Of a stretch of DNA of 64,000 nucleotides, positions 28,001-38,670 are shown piece by piece (position 1 is the stretch's first letter; each line of letters begins with the position of its first letter). The notes beneath the pieces were generated by a model. The model did no database searches, had not been told where the DNA came from, and saw only the letters and a list, made by a program, of their open reading frames with translations. Origin of the DNA: Margaritifera margaritifera (Eukaryota > Mollusca > Bivalvia > Unionida > Margaritiferidae); assembly GCA_029931535.1 (NCBI GenBank), contig JAQPZY010000911.1:124001-188000 (forward strand), written 5' to 3'. A program made the position numbers and the translations under genes.

Positions 28001-30790
28001 GTCATATTAACAATCCTACTGTACAGTTTGACAGTTTCAGAGTAACAATCCTACTGTACAGTTTGGAAGTGTTAGAGTAACAATCCTACTGTACAGTTTG
28101 ATAGTGTCAGAGTAACAATCCTACTGTACAGTTTGATAGGTGACAAACGCTAACAGTAACAATCCTACTGTGCAGTTTGATAGTGTCAGAGTAACAATCC
28201 TACTGTACAGTTTGGAAGTGTCAGAGTAACAATCCTACTGTACAGTTTGGAAGTGTCAGAGTAACAATCCTACTGTACAGTTTGATAGTGTCAGAGTAAC
28301 AATCCTACTGTACAGTTTGATAGTGTCAGAGTAACAATCCTACTGTACAGTTTGATAGTGTCATAGTAACAATCCACTGTACAGTTTGATAGTGTCAGAG
28401 TAACAATCCTACTGTACAGTTTGAGTGTCAGAGTAACAATCCTACTGTACAGTTTGATAGTGTCAGAGTAACAATCCTAATGTACAGTTTGATAGTGTCA
28501 GAGTAACAATCCTACTGTACAGTTTGATAGTGTCAGAGTAACAATCCACTGTACAGTTTGATAGTGTCAGAGTAACAATCCTACTGTACAGTTTGATAGT
28601 GTCAGAGTAACAATCCTACTGTACAGTTTGATAGTGTCAGAGTAACAATCCTACTGTACAGTTTGATAGTGTCAGAGTAACAATCCTACTGTACAGTTTG
28701 ATAGTGTCAGAGTAACAATCCTACTGTACAGTTTGATAGTGTCAGAGTAACAATCCTACTGTACAGTTTGATAGTGTCAGAGTAACAATCCAACTGTACA
28801 GTTTGATAGTGTCAGAGTAACAATCCTACTGTACAGTTTGATAGTGTCAGAGTAACAATCCTACTGTACAGTTTGATAGTGTCAGAGTAACAATCCTACT
28901 GTACAGTTTGACAGTGTCAGAGTAACAATCCTACTGTACAGTTTGATAGTGTCAGAGTAACAATCCTACTGTACAGTTTGAAAGTGTCAGAGTAACAATC
29001 CTACTGTACAGTTTGATAGTGTCAGAGTAACAATCCTACTGTACAGTTTGGAAGTGTTAGAGTAACAATCCTACTGTACAGTTTGATAGTGTCAGAGTAA
29101 CAATCCTACTGTACAGTTTGGAAGTGTCAGAGTAACAATCCTACTGTGCAGTTTGGAAGTGTTAGAGTAACAATCCTACTGTACAGTTTGATAGTGTCAG
29201 AGTAACAATCCTACTGTACAGTTTGGAAGTGTCATAGTAACAATCCTACTGTACAGTTTGGAAGTGTCAGAGTAACAATCCTACTGTACAGTTTGATAGT
29301 GTCAGAGTAACAATCCTACTGTACAGTTTGATAGTGTCAGAGTAACAATCCTACTGTACAGTTTGATAGTGTCAGAGTAACAATCCTACTGTACAGTTTG
29401 GAAGTGTTAGAGTAACAATCCTACTGTACAGTTTGATAGTGTCAAAGTAACAATCCTACTGTACAGTTTGACAGTTTCAGAGTAACAATCCTACTGTACA
29501 GTTTGATAGTGTCAGATTAACAATCCTACTGTACAGTTTGACAGTTTCAGAGTAACAATCCTACTGTACAGTTTGGAAGTGTTAGAGTAACAATCCTACT
29601 GTACAGTTTGATAGTGTCAGAGTAACAATCCTACTGTACAGTTTGATAGGTGACAAACGCTAACAGTAACAATCCTACTGTGCAGTTTGATAGTGTCAGA
29701 GTAACAATCCTACTGTACAGTTTGGAAGTGTCAGAGTAACAATCCTACTGTACAGTTTGATAGTGTCAGAGTAACAATCCTACTGTACAGTTTGATAGTG
29801 TCAGAGTAACAATCCTACTGTACAGTTTGATAGTGTCATAGTAACAATCCACTGTACAGTTTGATAGTGTCAGAGTAACAATCCTACTGTACAGTTTGAG
29901 TGTCAGAGTAACAATCCTAATGTACAGTTTGATAGTGTCAGAGTAACAATCCTACTGTACAGTTTGATAGTGTCAGAGTAACAATCCACTGTACAGTTTG
30001 ATAGTGTCAGAGTAACAATCCTACTGTACAGTTTGATAGTGTCAGAGTAACAATCCTACTGTACAGTTTGATAGTGTCAGAGTAACAATCCTACTGTACA
30101 GTTTGATAGTGTCAGAGTAACAATCCTACTGTACAGTTTGATAGTGTCAGAGTAACAATCCTACTGTACAGTTTGATAGTGTCAGAGTAACAATCCTACT
30201 GTACAGTTTGATAGTGTCAGAGTAACAATCCTACTGTACAGTTTGATAGTGTCAGAGTAACAATCCACTGTACAGTTTGATAGTGTCAGAGTAACAATCC
30301 TACTGTACAGTTTGATAGTGTCAGAGTAACAATCCTACTGTACAGTTTGATAGTGTCAGAGTAACAATCCTACTGTACAGTTTGATAGTGTCAGAGTAAC
30401 AATCCTACTGTACAGTTTGATAGTGTCAGAGTAACAATCCTACTGTACAGTTTGATAGTGTCAGAGTAACAATCCTACTGTACAGTTTGACAGTGTCAGA
30501 GTAACAATCCTACTGTACAGTTTGACAGTGTCAGAGTAACAATCCTACTGTACAGTTTGACAGTGTCAGAGTAACAATCCTACTGTACAGTTTGATAGTG
30601 TCAGAGTAACAATCCTACTGTACAGTTTGACAGTGTCAGAGTAACAATCCTACTGTACAGTTTGATAGTGTCAGAGTAACAATCCTACTGTACAGTTTGA
30701 TAGTGTCAGAGTAACAATCCTACTGTACAGTTTGATAGTGTCAGAGTAACAATCCAAAGTACAGTTTGATTGGTGACAAACGCTAACAGT
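13075..30790. repeat. 17.7-kb satellite of 35-bp units
   Basis: About 505 head-to-tail units; 17101-17135 is a typical one. Core strings are AGTAACAATCCTACTG, then TACAGTTTGATAGTGTCAG. Every standard unit carries the palindrome ACTGTACAGT. Most units are exactly 35 bp, with 33-bp variants (CAATCCACTG) and a 44-bp marker unit. Common variants change the GATAGTGTCAG part (GGAAGTGTTAG, GAAAGTGTTAG, GACAGTTTCAG, GTCAAAG, GTCATAG, CAGATTGG, GCAGTTTGG). There are no unique spacers and no open frame, because a 35-nt unit cycles through all frames and meets stops. It is within the WDR76-like intron 7, so it should be transcribed as the reverse complement. Confidence 0.98.
15838..16510. repeat. Higher-order block of the satellite (672 bp)
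   Basis: Nineteen-unit block that starts at a GAAAGTGTTAG variant and ends at the marker GACAAACGCTAAC. It recurs at 18475-19148, 19636-20308, 24064-24737, 25889-26561, 27470-28142 and 28980-29652. Start-to-marker distance is 672 bp in five copies and 673 bp in two, where I can see the extra base (a T near 18970 and a G near 24252). The copy at 14570-15137 is 105 bp (three units) shorter. Confidence 0.9.
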
Positions 30791-30924
30791 CATATGAGGT
30801 GGCTCACCATAAGCAATGCATGCAAATTTTGCTGAACTTCCAGAAAAGCTTGCTACAGAGAGCTTCCATATGAATTTCAATTTTGTTGTTGTTGTTCACA
30901 TTCTGACATGTACTTATTAAACCA

Positions 30925-31105
30925 TGAAGGCTCAGTGATTAGCCTGCCGGATTTGTTACTGGAAGGGTCTGGGTTCAAATCCTGCCATCAGATCATCCTG
31001 GGTCAGCTACCACAGTGTGTCATAAAGCAACTCACTTTACTCGAACTGTCTCAGCACTAAATAACCTACTCGTGTTGCCATAAAACACCAAACCAAACTA
31101 TTGAT
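30925..31105 (+). mobile_element. tRNA-derived SINE copy
   Basis: A-box-like GGCTCAGTGATTAGCC, an excellent B box GGTTCAAATCC at 30972-30982, then a body ending in AACACCAAACCAAAC. It begins about 135 bp beyond the right end of the satellite. It is SINE-like rather than a tRNA gene: no cloverleaf or acceptor stem is apparent, and it has a long non-tRNA body. Confidence 0.7.
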
Positions 31106-32224
31106 ATTATTTCAATACACATTTTGTAAAAGCCTGTAATGTTTATTTTTTTAATCGATATGGAACATAGTTTAAAAATACATAAATATATTATCTTGAC
31201 TCAGAAAATATCACTGTGGTCTTAATAACACATGAACAAACAATCATGAGCTTGACCTCTGATCTTTAGGCACATGCCCCTTTCCCATTGTTCCGTTGAA
31301 CTACTACAATCTGATAACAATCCATGTATGGAAACTGAAGATACAGCCCCTTCATACAGCTCTCAAAATTTACCCCCATAAGCTAAACAACAAATTCACG
31401 CTGCAACCTTAACCTTTAACTCTTTATCTGCCAACTCTGTGGATACTCCCTGTAGATTGGTGAATCTTGTTTAAAGTCTAATGCCTATTGATTGAGATAA
31501 AACTTTTTCTGCAAAAACTTTAACAAACCAACCACTGTGACTTTGACATGTGATCTTTTCTCCTCCACATAAATAGTTATATTTTACAGATCATGGTAAA
31601 CACTGTTATTGTAGGTACTGGTCCAAACCTTTAACCACCCACCTAAAATTCAAACAATTGCTACCCGTTACCTTGAACTCGGACTTCCTTGGCCCTCAAT
31701 ACCTATCAATGTTCTTTCTGCCTGGTGCATTTGTGGTCAGTCTGATGATGATCCACTGATGAAAGCAGGAGATATTGCTCTTTACAAAAAATGTAACCAG
31801 AGTCGTTGCCAGACAGAAGGACAGACTTTGTGACTTCTGTGTCTCACCTTTTACAACATTGCAGGAGAGACACAAACTTGAAAAATTTCAATGCAGTGCA
31901 AATTCTAGCCAAACATCTGTCCAATTTTTTTTTTTTAAATCCCATGTATGGGTAGAGAGTTCAGTAGAGCATAACTTTCTTATGTGTCAACAGTGCATAA
32001 TGCTATCTGTATGGAACACAGCTCAGTCATCACTGTGAAAAATATTTTCACGAACACAGCCCAGTCTCCACTCTGAAATTTTTTTTCTTAATGAAAACAG
32101 TTTCCTCCTTAAATTCATAAAATTTCACAATCTTGAGAATTTTATTATTTACAGCAATTGCTAATGATAAACATGAACCACAGCTTTCACAAGAGACAAT
32201 CTCAAGGGCCATTTGATTGATATA

Positions 32225-32400
32225 AGGATTGTTGTTGTCTATTTTGTTGGTTTTAACAGCACTTTTAGAAAATGGGAGCTAAGTATCTTTCCCAAAGACA
32301 CACTAAGGCACCTGACCCAGGCTGGCCTGGGCAGGTATTAAAGCCACAACCCTTGGATTACGAGTCTGACGTTGTATTACCCAAGTTACCATGGCTCATG
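32225..32400 (-). mobile_element. tRNA-derived SINE copy
   Basis: On the minus strand, tRNA-like start (GAGCCATGGTAACTTGGG), then CAGGCCAGCCTGGGTCAG and a tail with AAAAGTGCTGTTAAAACC. Same body as the copy at 12330-12515. It lies next to exon 7. Confidence 0.55.
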
Positions 32401-32635
32401 ATTGACAAAGGGGGAAGAGAAAGAAAAAAAAACGTGGAAAGATGGCATATTAAAAGATCAGGCCCCTCCATCATAAAACTTTTGATCAACTTGAAATCTC
32501 ACTCGAAGATATTCTAACTAATCAAAAGGCTGCATTTGTACATTTTGAGTAAATTTTTATGATGGAGGGGTCATAAGTTAAGTGAATTCAAATTAATTGC
32601 CCACAAAAATAAATGAATTTACCGTATGTACATAC

Positions 32636-32783
32636 CACATTCCAGAACCCTAGCCGGCCCCACTTATCCCCTGTGACAGCAAGAATAATATCCTCCATGG
32701 GATGTACAGCTACAGAGAATGTCCTGTCTGGGACCACCTTACACACCTGATTCTCTGTGATCACAAGTTTATCCAAGACTTTA
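32636..32783 (-). CDS. WDR76: WDR76-like exon 7, first WD repeat
   Basis: 148 nt: one base plus 49 codons, ending in phase 0 at gtatgt. Acceptor tttcag is used because it keeps the LVITENQ stretch, which aligns with the segment before the first blade in homologues, and because its one-base overhang completes the exon 6 codon. Contains KVVPDRTFSVAVHP and GDKWGRLGFWNV, the family's first WD40 blade with a W-x-V ending. The 27.8-kb intron that follows holds the satellite array. Confidence 0.92.
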
Positions 32784-33051
32784 CTGAAACTATAAGTGAT
32801 GCATGATTGAGTGAGTGAATAGACCATGAAGTGATACTGTTCTTTTGAAACTGCTGGTGCTTGGGAGGAGAGATATACAGGTAATTCATGCAAGTTAGTA
32901 TAACCAGGTTAATTCATGTAAATTAGTATAACCAAACATCTGCCATGGAGCAGCAAGTCTCTGTGATTTTCTTCAACATTTATACTCCCCTATCCAATTC
33001 TACCAACCCCACTCAAGTGTAGACATTTCCATTTTTCTAATGCCCTTCTCG

Positions 33052-33081
33052 TCCACCCCCCCCCCACCCCCACCCCCACCC
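33052..33081. repeat. C-rich tract
   Basis: Run of C with occasional A. The opposite strand is a G-run capable of quadruplex formation. It is in intron 6, transcribed as the G-rich strand. Confidence 0.85.
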
Positions 33082-33837
33082 GCCAAGTGCAGTGCAGGGG
33101 TGAAAGCTCAATTGCCCAATTCAAAATAGCGAGTGAAAATTTCTATCACTCACCTGATTGGGCAATGGCTGATTCAGGACTAACCTGTGTTTCTCTTTAA
33201 TGAAAAGGCGGTTCTGTCAAGAATATTGTGAATTTGTTCAATTAAAGTCCACACTTCCATACTTTCTACAAAAAATTTCTTTTCCATTTGTTTTTACCAA
33301 GCTCATATAAGCACTTAGCACTTTACTCTCACTCTTCAATACTAATAAACACTTACCAGAGGGAGAGCAGACTGGTCTCAATTTGTAGTTACTTACCTGA
33401 TGTCAGAAAGGTCATAGATTACACACGATCAAATTTAGGTCATTAACGTCATCAGCTGGTTGAGCAGGCATTTATTCTGGACTAGTAAAACCATTTTTAG
33501 TACTTGCCTGACTGGGCAAGTTGATTTTTCGAGATTTTCCAACCCTTGAAGTGGATCATAAGTCTAAGACCATTATACATGTTTGCATCTGCTCTGCCGT
33601 AAAATGCATTGTACAACATTAAACACAAGCACTTAACATAAAAGCAGGCCCTTTTCTTCTAGACATGTTTAACTGAATGTTAAGTGCCATGAATATTTCA
33701 AGACAGCAAAGATATCAGCTTCATCAGAGATCATGATGCAAGTTTCCTTGTTTCAATAACGACTATGCTTCCATATTAATTTGGGCTGTATCTATCAAAA
33801 GACTCTGAGCAGGAACAAACATGCAAAAACTGCTTAC

Positions 33838-33977
33838 TCTGCAAATAACTGGGCATTTGGCTTGAGAGATTTGACAGCCATTTTATCCCTCAATTTCATT
33901 AGAACTTTGTGTTCCTCAATGGTCACTGTGGAATACAGACTATCTGTCATCTGCAATGGTCCAGATGGTGGACGTTC
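33838..33977 (-). CDS. WDR76: WDR76-like exon 6
   Basis: 140 nt: 46 codons plus GA (phase 0 in, phase 2 out). Acceptor is tttatacag and donor gtaagc, a strong match. It encodes ERPPSGPLQM, equivalent to the conserved P-PPGPLEM segment before the propeller in WDR76, then a Lys/Leu-rich stretch ending NAQLFA. The trailing GA joins a T from exon 7 to give Asp. Confidence 0.85.
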
Positions 33978-34257
33978 CTGTATAAAACACATAAATGCAA
34001 AATCAGAGAAACTAACAACAGTAAGTTTGAATAATGTTGAAACAAGAGTATTGTAAATGACACATTATACACGTCTCGTTTTTAATAGTCCTCTTCGTTC
34101 GAACCAGTAGGGCATACATGACTTGGGAGATTATTGACCAATGGGTCTCGATGACATGAAACTTTAGCCAAAGTATGCAGTCTTCAACTAAACTTAATGT
34201 ACAGAAACAATTTATTTGTTATCAGACTTACCGTGACAGTGGCCACTGACCTCTAGG

Positions 34258-34398
34258 CCACAAAATCTATAGACTATTTTAATGACCTAAATGCAAGCCA
34301 TCCACAAAATCTATAGACTATTTTATTGACCTAAATGCAAGCCATCCACAAAATCTATAGACCATTTTATTGACCTAAATGCAAGCCATCCACAAAGT
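34258..34398. repeat. 44-bp tandem repeat, 3 copies plus partial
   Basis: CCACAAAATCTATAGAC starts at 34258, 34302 and 34346, with a diverged fourth start at 34390. Spacing is exactly 44 bp. Confidence 0.9.
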
Positions 34399-34682
34399 TT
34401 GGTCGAGGAACTTATTCTACAATAAAAGTTAATCTGCAAAACCCATTTTTCTTTGAAGCACACTAACCCTAACCATTGACCTTTTGACCATAAAATCAAA
34501 CGAGCTCTTTAATATCTTAACAGCAAGCCCTCCACAAACTTTGGCCAAGGTTCATGGTCTATGACTAAAGTTATCATGCATAAACCATTTTTCGTCTTCA
34601 CAGCGACCATGACCTTTAACCTCTTGATCCCCAAATCAATAGGTTTCTTCCTTACCACAACATCTGGTCCATGAATGTGATG

Positions 34683-34870
34683 TAAAACTAATGTTATTGT
34701 GCAAAAACCATTTTTCTTTATTCAGCCAGTAGAACTAATGTTATTGTGCAAAAAACATTTTTCTTTATTCAGTCAGTAAAACTAATGTTATTGTGCAAAA
34801 ACCATTTTTCTTTATTCAGTCAGTAGAACTAATGTTATTGTGCAAAAACCATTTTTCTTTATTCGGTCAG
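34683..34870. repeat. 47-bp tandem repeat, 4 copies
   Basis: AACTAATGTTATTGTGC starts at 34686, 34733, 34780 and 34827, exactly 47 bp apart. Each unit ends near TTTATTCAGTCAGTA. Confidence 0.92.
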
Positions 34871-35352
34871 TGACTTTGATATTTGACCTTATAACTAAAA
34901 AATCGATTGGCTTCTTCCTTACCCCAAGTGCAAGCTATCGACAAAGTTTAGTGGAGGTACATGATGTAAAACTGAAGTTATCATGCCGAATAGGAAAACT
35001 TATCAGAAAGACAGGGTCATACCATAATATGCTAATCCAAATAGCAGATTTATAAAAAGTAATTGTATGAACTAGAAATACTTGTGTTTTTTTCTCTCAA
35101 TAAATGGGCTGTAAATAATTGTGCTTAGAAATTGATGAATCAAATCTGTTTCTTATTCATGGTTGCTCATACCATGTCAAGTTATGACCACAAGAGTGAA
35201 AAACCTACACCAACATCATTTTAATCTTGATTATGTGAATTCTTTATTTCTTTTATTTTCAACTTTCAATGCAGAAGATAAATAATTCTACTCAAAATTA
35301 ACCAGCAATACCCCGATCTACACTTCAAAAACATGTAATGATAAAAATTATC

Positions 35353-37020
35353 AACAAGAGTCCATAAAAGGGATCGACACTCTACTGGGCAAAAAGAATT
35401 TACAGGAATTCAAGATAAGACCATTTCTTCCTTTTAACTGCTGGCTGTTGAAACTATTTCTGATATTCTTCAGCGATAACAAGATTTTCAAATTAGCTGC
35501 TGTGGTTGACATACTGGATCTCAGATTAGCACCCTTTTCATTTAGCATAAAGTAGACATCATCAGAACTCTTTTGGTAAAAACCCCCATGTCATAATGAT
35601 CATTCATTCAGAGGGAGCAGTGACAAAATGATATTCACAACAGCCATCATGGCAGCCATATTGGATGTACGACTGGCACCATTTTCATTTAGGACCAACA
35701 AGGTCTCATAAGAAGTCTATTGGTGAAAACCCCATGTTGATATAGCCATCCATTTGGGAGTAGAGATAACAATATTTTCAAGATAGCCACCATGGTGGCT
35801 GTATTGAGGGTTAGTCATTTTCATTTAAGACCAACTAGACACCATAAAAACTCTTCTGATGAAAAACCCATGTCAAAATGACTTTCCATTTAAGCTGTGA
35901 AAACAAGATTTTCAAGATGGCCACATTCTGGACATCAGATCAGCACCATTTTAATTTAGGATCAATAAAACATTATATGATATGTTTTAGTGGAAACCTC
36001 ATGCTGATATGACCATTCATTCAGGAGAAGTAGTGATAGCAAGATTTTCTAGGTGGCCACTGTGGCAGCCATATTAGACAACAGATCAGCACCATTTCAT
36101 TAAGGACTAATGAAACATCATAAAAAGTCTTCTGGTGAAAACAACATGTCAATATGACTTTCCATTATGATGGAGTAGCGATAACAATATTTTCCAGATG
36201 GCTGGTGTAGTGGCCATATAGGACTCAGATCAACACCATTTTCATTTAGGACGAGCTCTCGAGATCATACGAAGTCTTTTGGTGAAAACCTCATGTTGAG
36301 ATGACCATTCATCCAGGAGGAGTTGCAATAAGATTTGCAAGATGGCCATTGTCTGGTGGCTATATTGGATGTCAGACTGGCACCTTTTTCATTTAAGACC
36401 AACAGGACATCATAAGAAGTCTTTTGGTGAAAACTCCATGTCAATATGACTTTCTATTCAGGAGGAGTTGCAATAACAAGATTTTAAAGATGGCTGCCAT
36501 ATTGAACATCTGATCGGCACCATTTTTATCTAGAACCAACTAGACATCATAAGAAGTCTGTAGTGAAAACCCCATGTTGATACGACCATCCATTCAGGAG
36601 GAATAGCAATAACAAAAGTTTCAAGATGGCTGCTGCGGTGGCCACATTGGACCTCACATCAGCACCAATTTCATTTAGGACCAACTAGACATCGTAAGAA
36701 GTGTTTTGGTGAAAACACCATGTTGAAATGAGCATATATTCAGGAGGAATAGGAAAACCCTATGTTGAAATAAGCATCCATTCAGGAGGAATAGCGATAA
36801 CAAGATTTTCAAGATCACTCTGGCAGCCATACTTGATGTCTGAGCAGCACCATTTCATTTATGACCAACCAGACAATGGGTTGAATGTGTGTGTAATGTT
36901 TCATGGCAATCCTCCAAGTAATTTAATTGGAGTAGCAGTAACAAGCTTGTGCTAAAGGACTGATGGATGATGGATAAAAGACCATCCCATAAGCTCTTCT
37001 GGTTTATGACCAGTAGAGGT
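35353..37020 (+). mobile_element. Tandem-core element, pearl/Helentron-like, copy 1
   Basis: Head CACTCTACTGGGCAAAAAGAATT near 35379. About ten diverged core units of roughly 145 bp follow, with landmarks CACCATTTTCATTTAGGACC, GTGAAAACCCCATG, ACAAGATTTTCAAGATGG. The tail is a hairpin (36994-37003 against 37009-37018, 9 of 10 paired, loop TTATG). The same head and hairpin tail bound 45238-50004. Head, tandem core and hairpin tail resemble the non-autonomous Helentron/pearl-type elements known from bivalves. No transposase is present, and class assignment is inference. Confidence 0.6.
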
Positions 37021-37680
37021 AAAACAACATGTTATTGTGGACCAATAGAAATTATCTTAAAAGCTTCAATTGAGATTATCCGGTGAACAAACAAATACAT
37101 CCTTTAATCCCCAATAAAAGATGTGCCCTGGTACTTGCCACTTACTCAAACTCATCCAACTTGTTTCCTATTACTTAACATGTAAACAATTGTACACAAA
37201 TTGTCATAATCTTGAAGACTCCATCAATACAGAAAGGGCAATCAAATTTAAAAGCTTGAGCCCTTATATATACTAATAGTTTTAAACAGAAAGAGACTTT
37301 ATAAAGTACCATTTATATGAGACAGGTGACCAGTAACACTAACATCATGGCAGTGAGAATGGAATCTAATTAGCACAACACAATTTCGTAAATTGGCACT
37401 GTCAGATTAAAAGCTACTTCTAATTAGAATGTGTATAAATCTGTAGGAAATCAAGACAGAGATGTACCTCTGTGGATCATGGTTAGTGAATGTGTTGCTG
37501 TCTAAATTGATATGAGCCATTTGGGGTTCCCTACTAAACAGGGTACTGCAACCTGACGTGGATACCAAACTGTGGCTGAAATGCAAAGCTACTTCTGTCT
37601 GAGGATGAAATGGTAGTTTTGCACTGTGCAAGACTGGAAATCAAGATGGAGAACACCTAATCAGTTTCCATTCAAAAGAA

Positions 37681-37960
37681 TCTATGAACAAAGTTGCCTA
37701 CATTTTCTGTTGATGGAGTCTCTGCAGGAAAATGCTCAGCAAGCTTAAATGTTTGGTGATGGCCATTTAATGTGTGCATCAGGAAATATGTTATTGGAGA
37801 GAAATTACTTATCCCAAATGCTGAAGAAATGCGATGTGCAAGAGAATAACTTCAAAACTTAATAATTTCATGTATATAGCTCATGGACTGCAACATTTTT
37901 TTAAATTTTTTTTTCATTGTATACTTATCAATTTGGGTTTATTTTTTATCAGAAAAACTT
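37681..37960. repeat. Dispersed direct duplication, left copy
   Basis: Matches 38231-38540 collinearly. Shared strings include GTTGC-TACATTTTCTG, GAAATGCGATGTG-AA and ATCAATTTGGGTTTATTTTT. Diverged, with indels. Confidence 0.7.
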
Positions 37961-38230
37961 AGTGCAACCTTGAAGCCTAAGCTACATTTTCCTTGGTACA
38001 ACTGTGAAAAGAGTTGTAATATTTTCAAGCTGTACATTAATATTAAAGAAAATTTCGGGTAATATAAAAGTCATGGGTCAGTTGAATCAAAATGGCTATT
38101 AATAATTATAATAGTACAATGCTATTCATTCACTTTATTGAAGTTTAAGGTAGATAACTTACTGTTTACATTGTACTAGTTTATTGTTTAGCATTTGCTC
38201 AATTAGATTTAATGTTGGTTCCACCTGACT

Positions 38231-38540
38231 AGTATGAACAGAGTTGCTTACATTTTCTGCCGATTCAGACCAAGAGCCTCTGAAGGAAAATGCCCACCAA
38301 GCTTGAAAGTTTGGCATCAGCCATCTAAAATGCTGCATTAGAGATCCGAGTTTGTATTAGCAAATATCTGCTATAGGACAAAAATGAATGAACCCAATGA
38401 TAAAGGAATGCGATGTGTAAAAGAGTAACTTCAAAACGTATCTGTAATTCATGTATATCAGTCAAGGACTGTCACATTTGTTTATTTTCATTTTGTATGT
38501 ATCAATTTGGGTTTATTTTTTATACGAAGAAAATGTGTTG
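38231..38540. repeat. Dispersed direct duplication, right copy
   Basis: Second copy of 37681-37960, offset by about 550-580 bp. It ends about 130 bp from the end of exon 5. Confidence 0.7.
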
Positions 38541-38670
38541 TGCTACTCTAATTTACCCTGTTGGGATATTATTTTCTGTTGGCAAAAAAAGTATTGTCAC
38601 TGCCATTGTGTTAAGTGGAAAATGTGTGATGCACACTATTAATATTAATAAGAAACAGTTCAGTACACAC

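Larger units (their letters stand above)
4857..32635 (-). other. WDR76-like intron 7 (27.8 kb)
   Basis: Intron between the exons for the first and second WD blades, bounded by gtatgt at 32635 and an AG at 4858-4857. It contains the 17.7-kb satellite, a pogo-like element, SINEs and older tandem repeats. About 4.9-6.5 kb and 7.3-10.5 kb show no gene. The intron is far longer than the other eight complete introns (1.1-7.3 kb), mainly because of the array. Confidence 0.88.
33978..38670 (-). other. WDR76-like intron 5
   Basis: 4.7-kb intron filled mostly with repeats: a repeat head near 34040, 44-bp and 47-bp tandem repeats, the block at 35353-37020 and half of a 550-bp-spaced duplication. No additional exon was recognised. 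Confidence 0.75.

Noticed and set aside
13075..30790. 35-bp repeats as a CRISPR array
   Set aside because: There are no spacers; units abut directly, the genome is eukaryotic and no cas-like gene is present.
13075..30790. Repeat-protein gene encoded by the array
   Set aside because: A 35-nt unit shifts frame each time and the unit contains stops (TAA in AGTAAC, TAG in GATAGTG, TGA in TTTGAT), so no frame stays open for more than about 105 nt on either strand.
13075..30790. Centromeric satellite with a CENP-B-box-like site
   Set aside because: No sequence resembling the CENP-B box was seen in the unit, and the array lies inside a coding-gene intron.
30671..30880. 69-codon minus-strand ORF at the array edge
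   Set aside because: Its end is simply translated satellite (repeating SNCT and LYS strings); no homology and no splice context.
30925..31105. Functional tRNA gene
   Set aside because: A and B boxes are present but no acceptor stem or cloverleaf closes, and a long non-tRNA body follows, as in SINEs.
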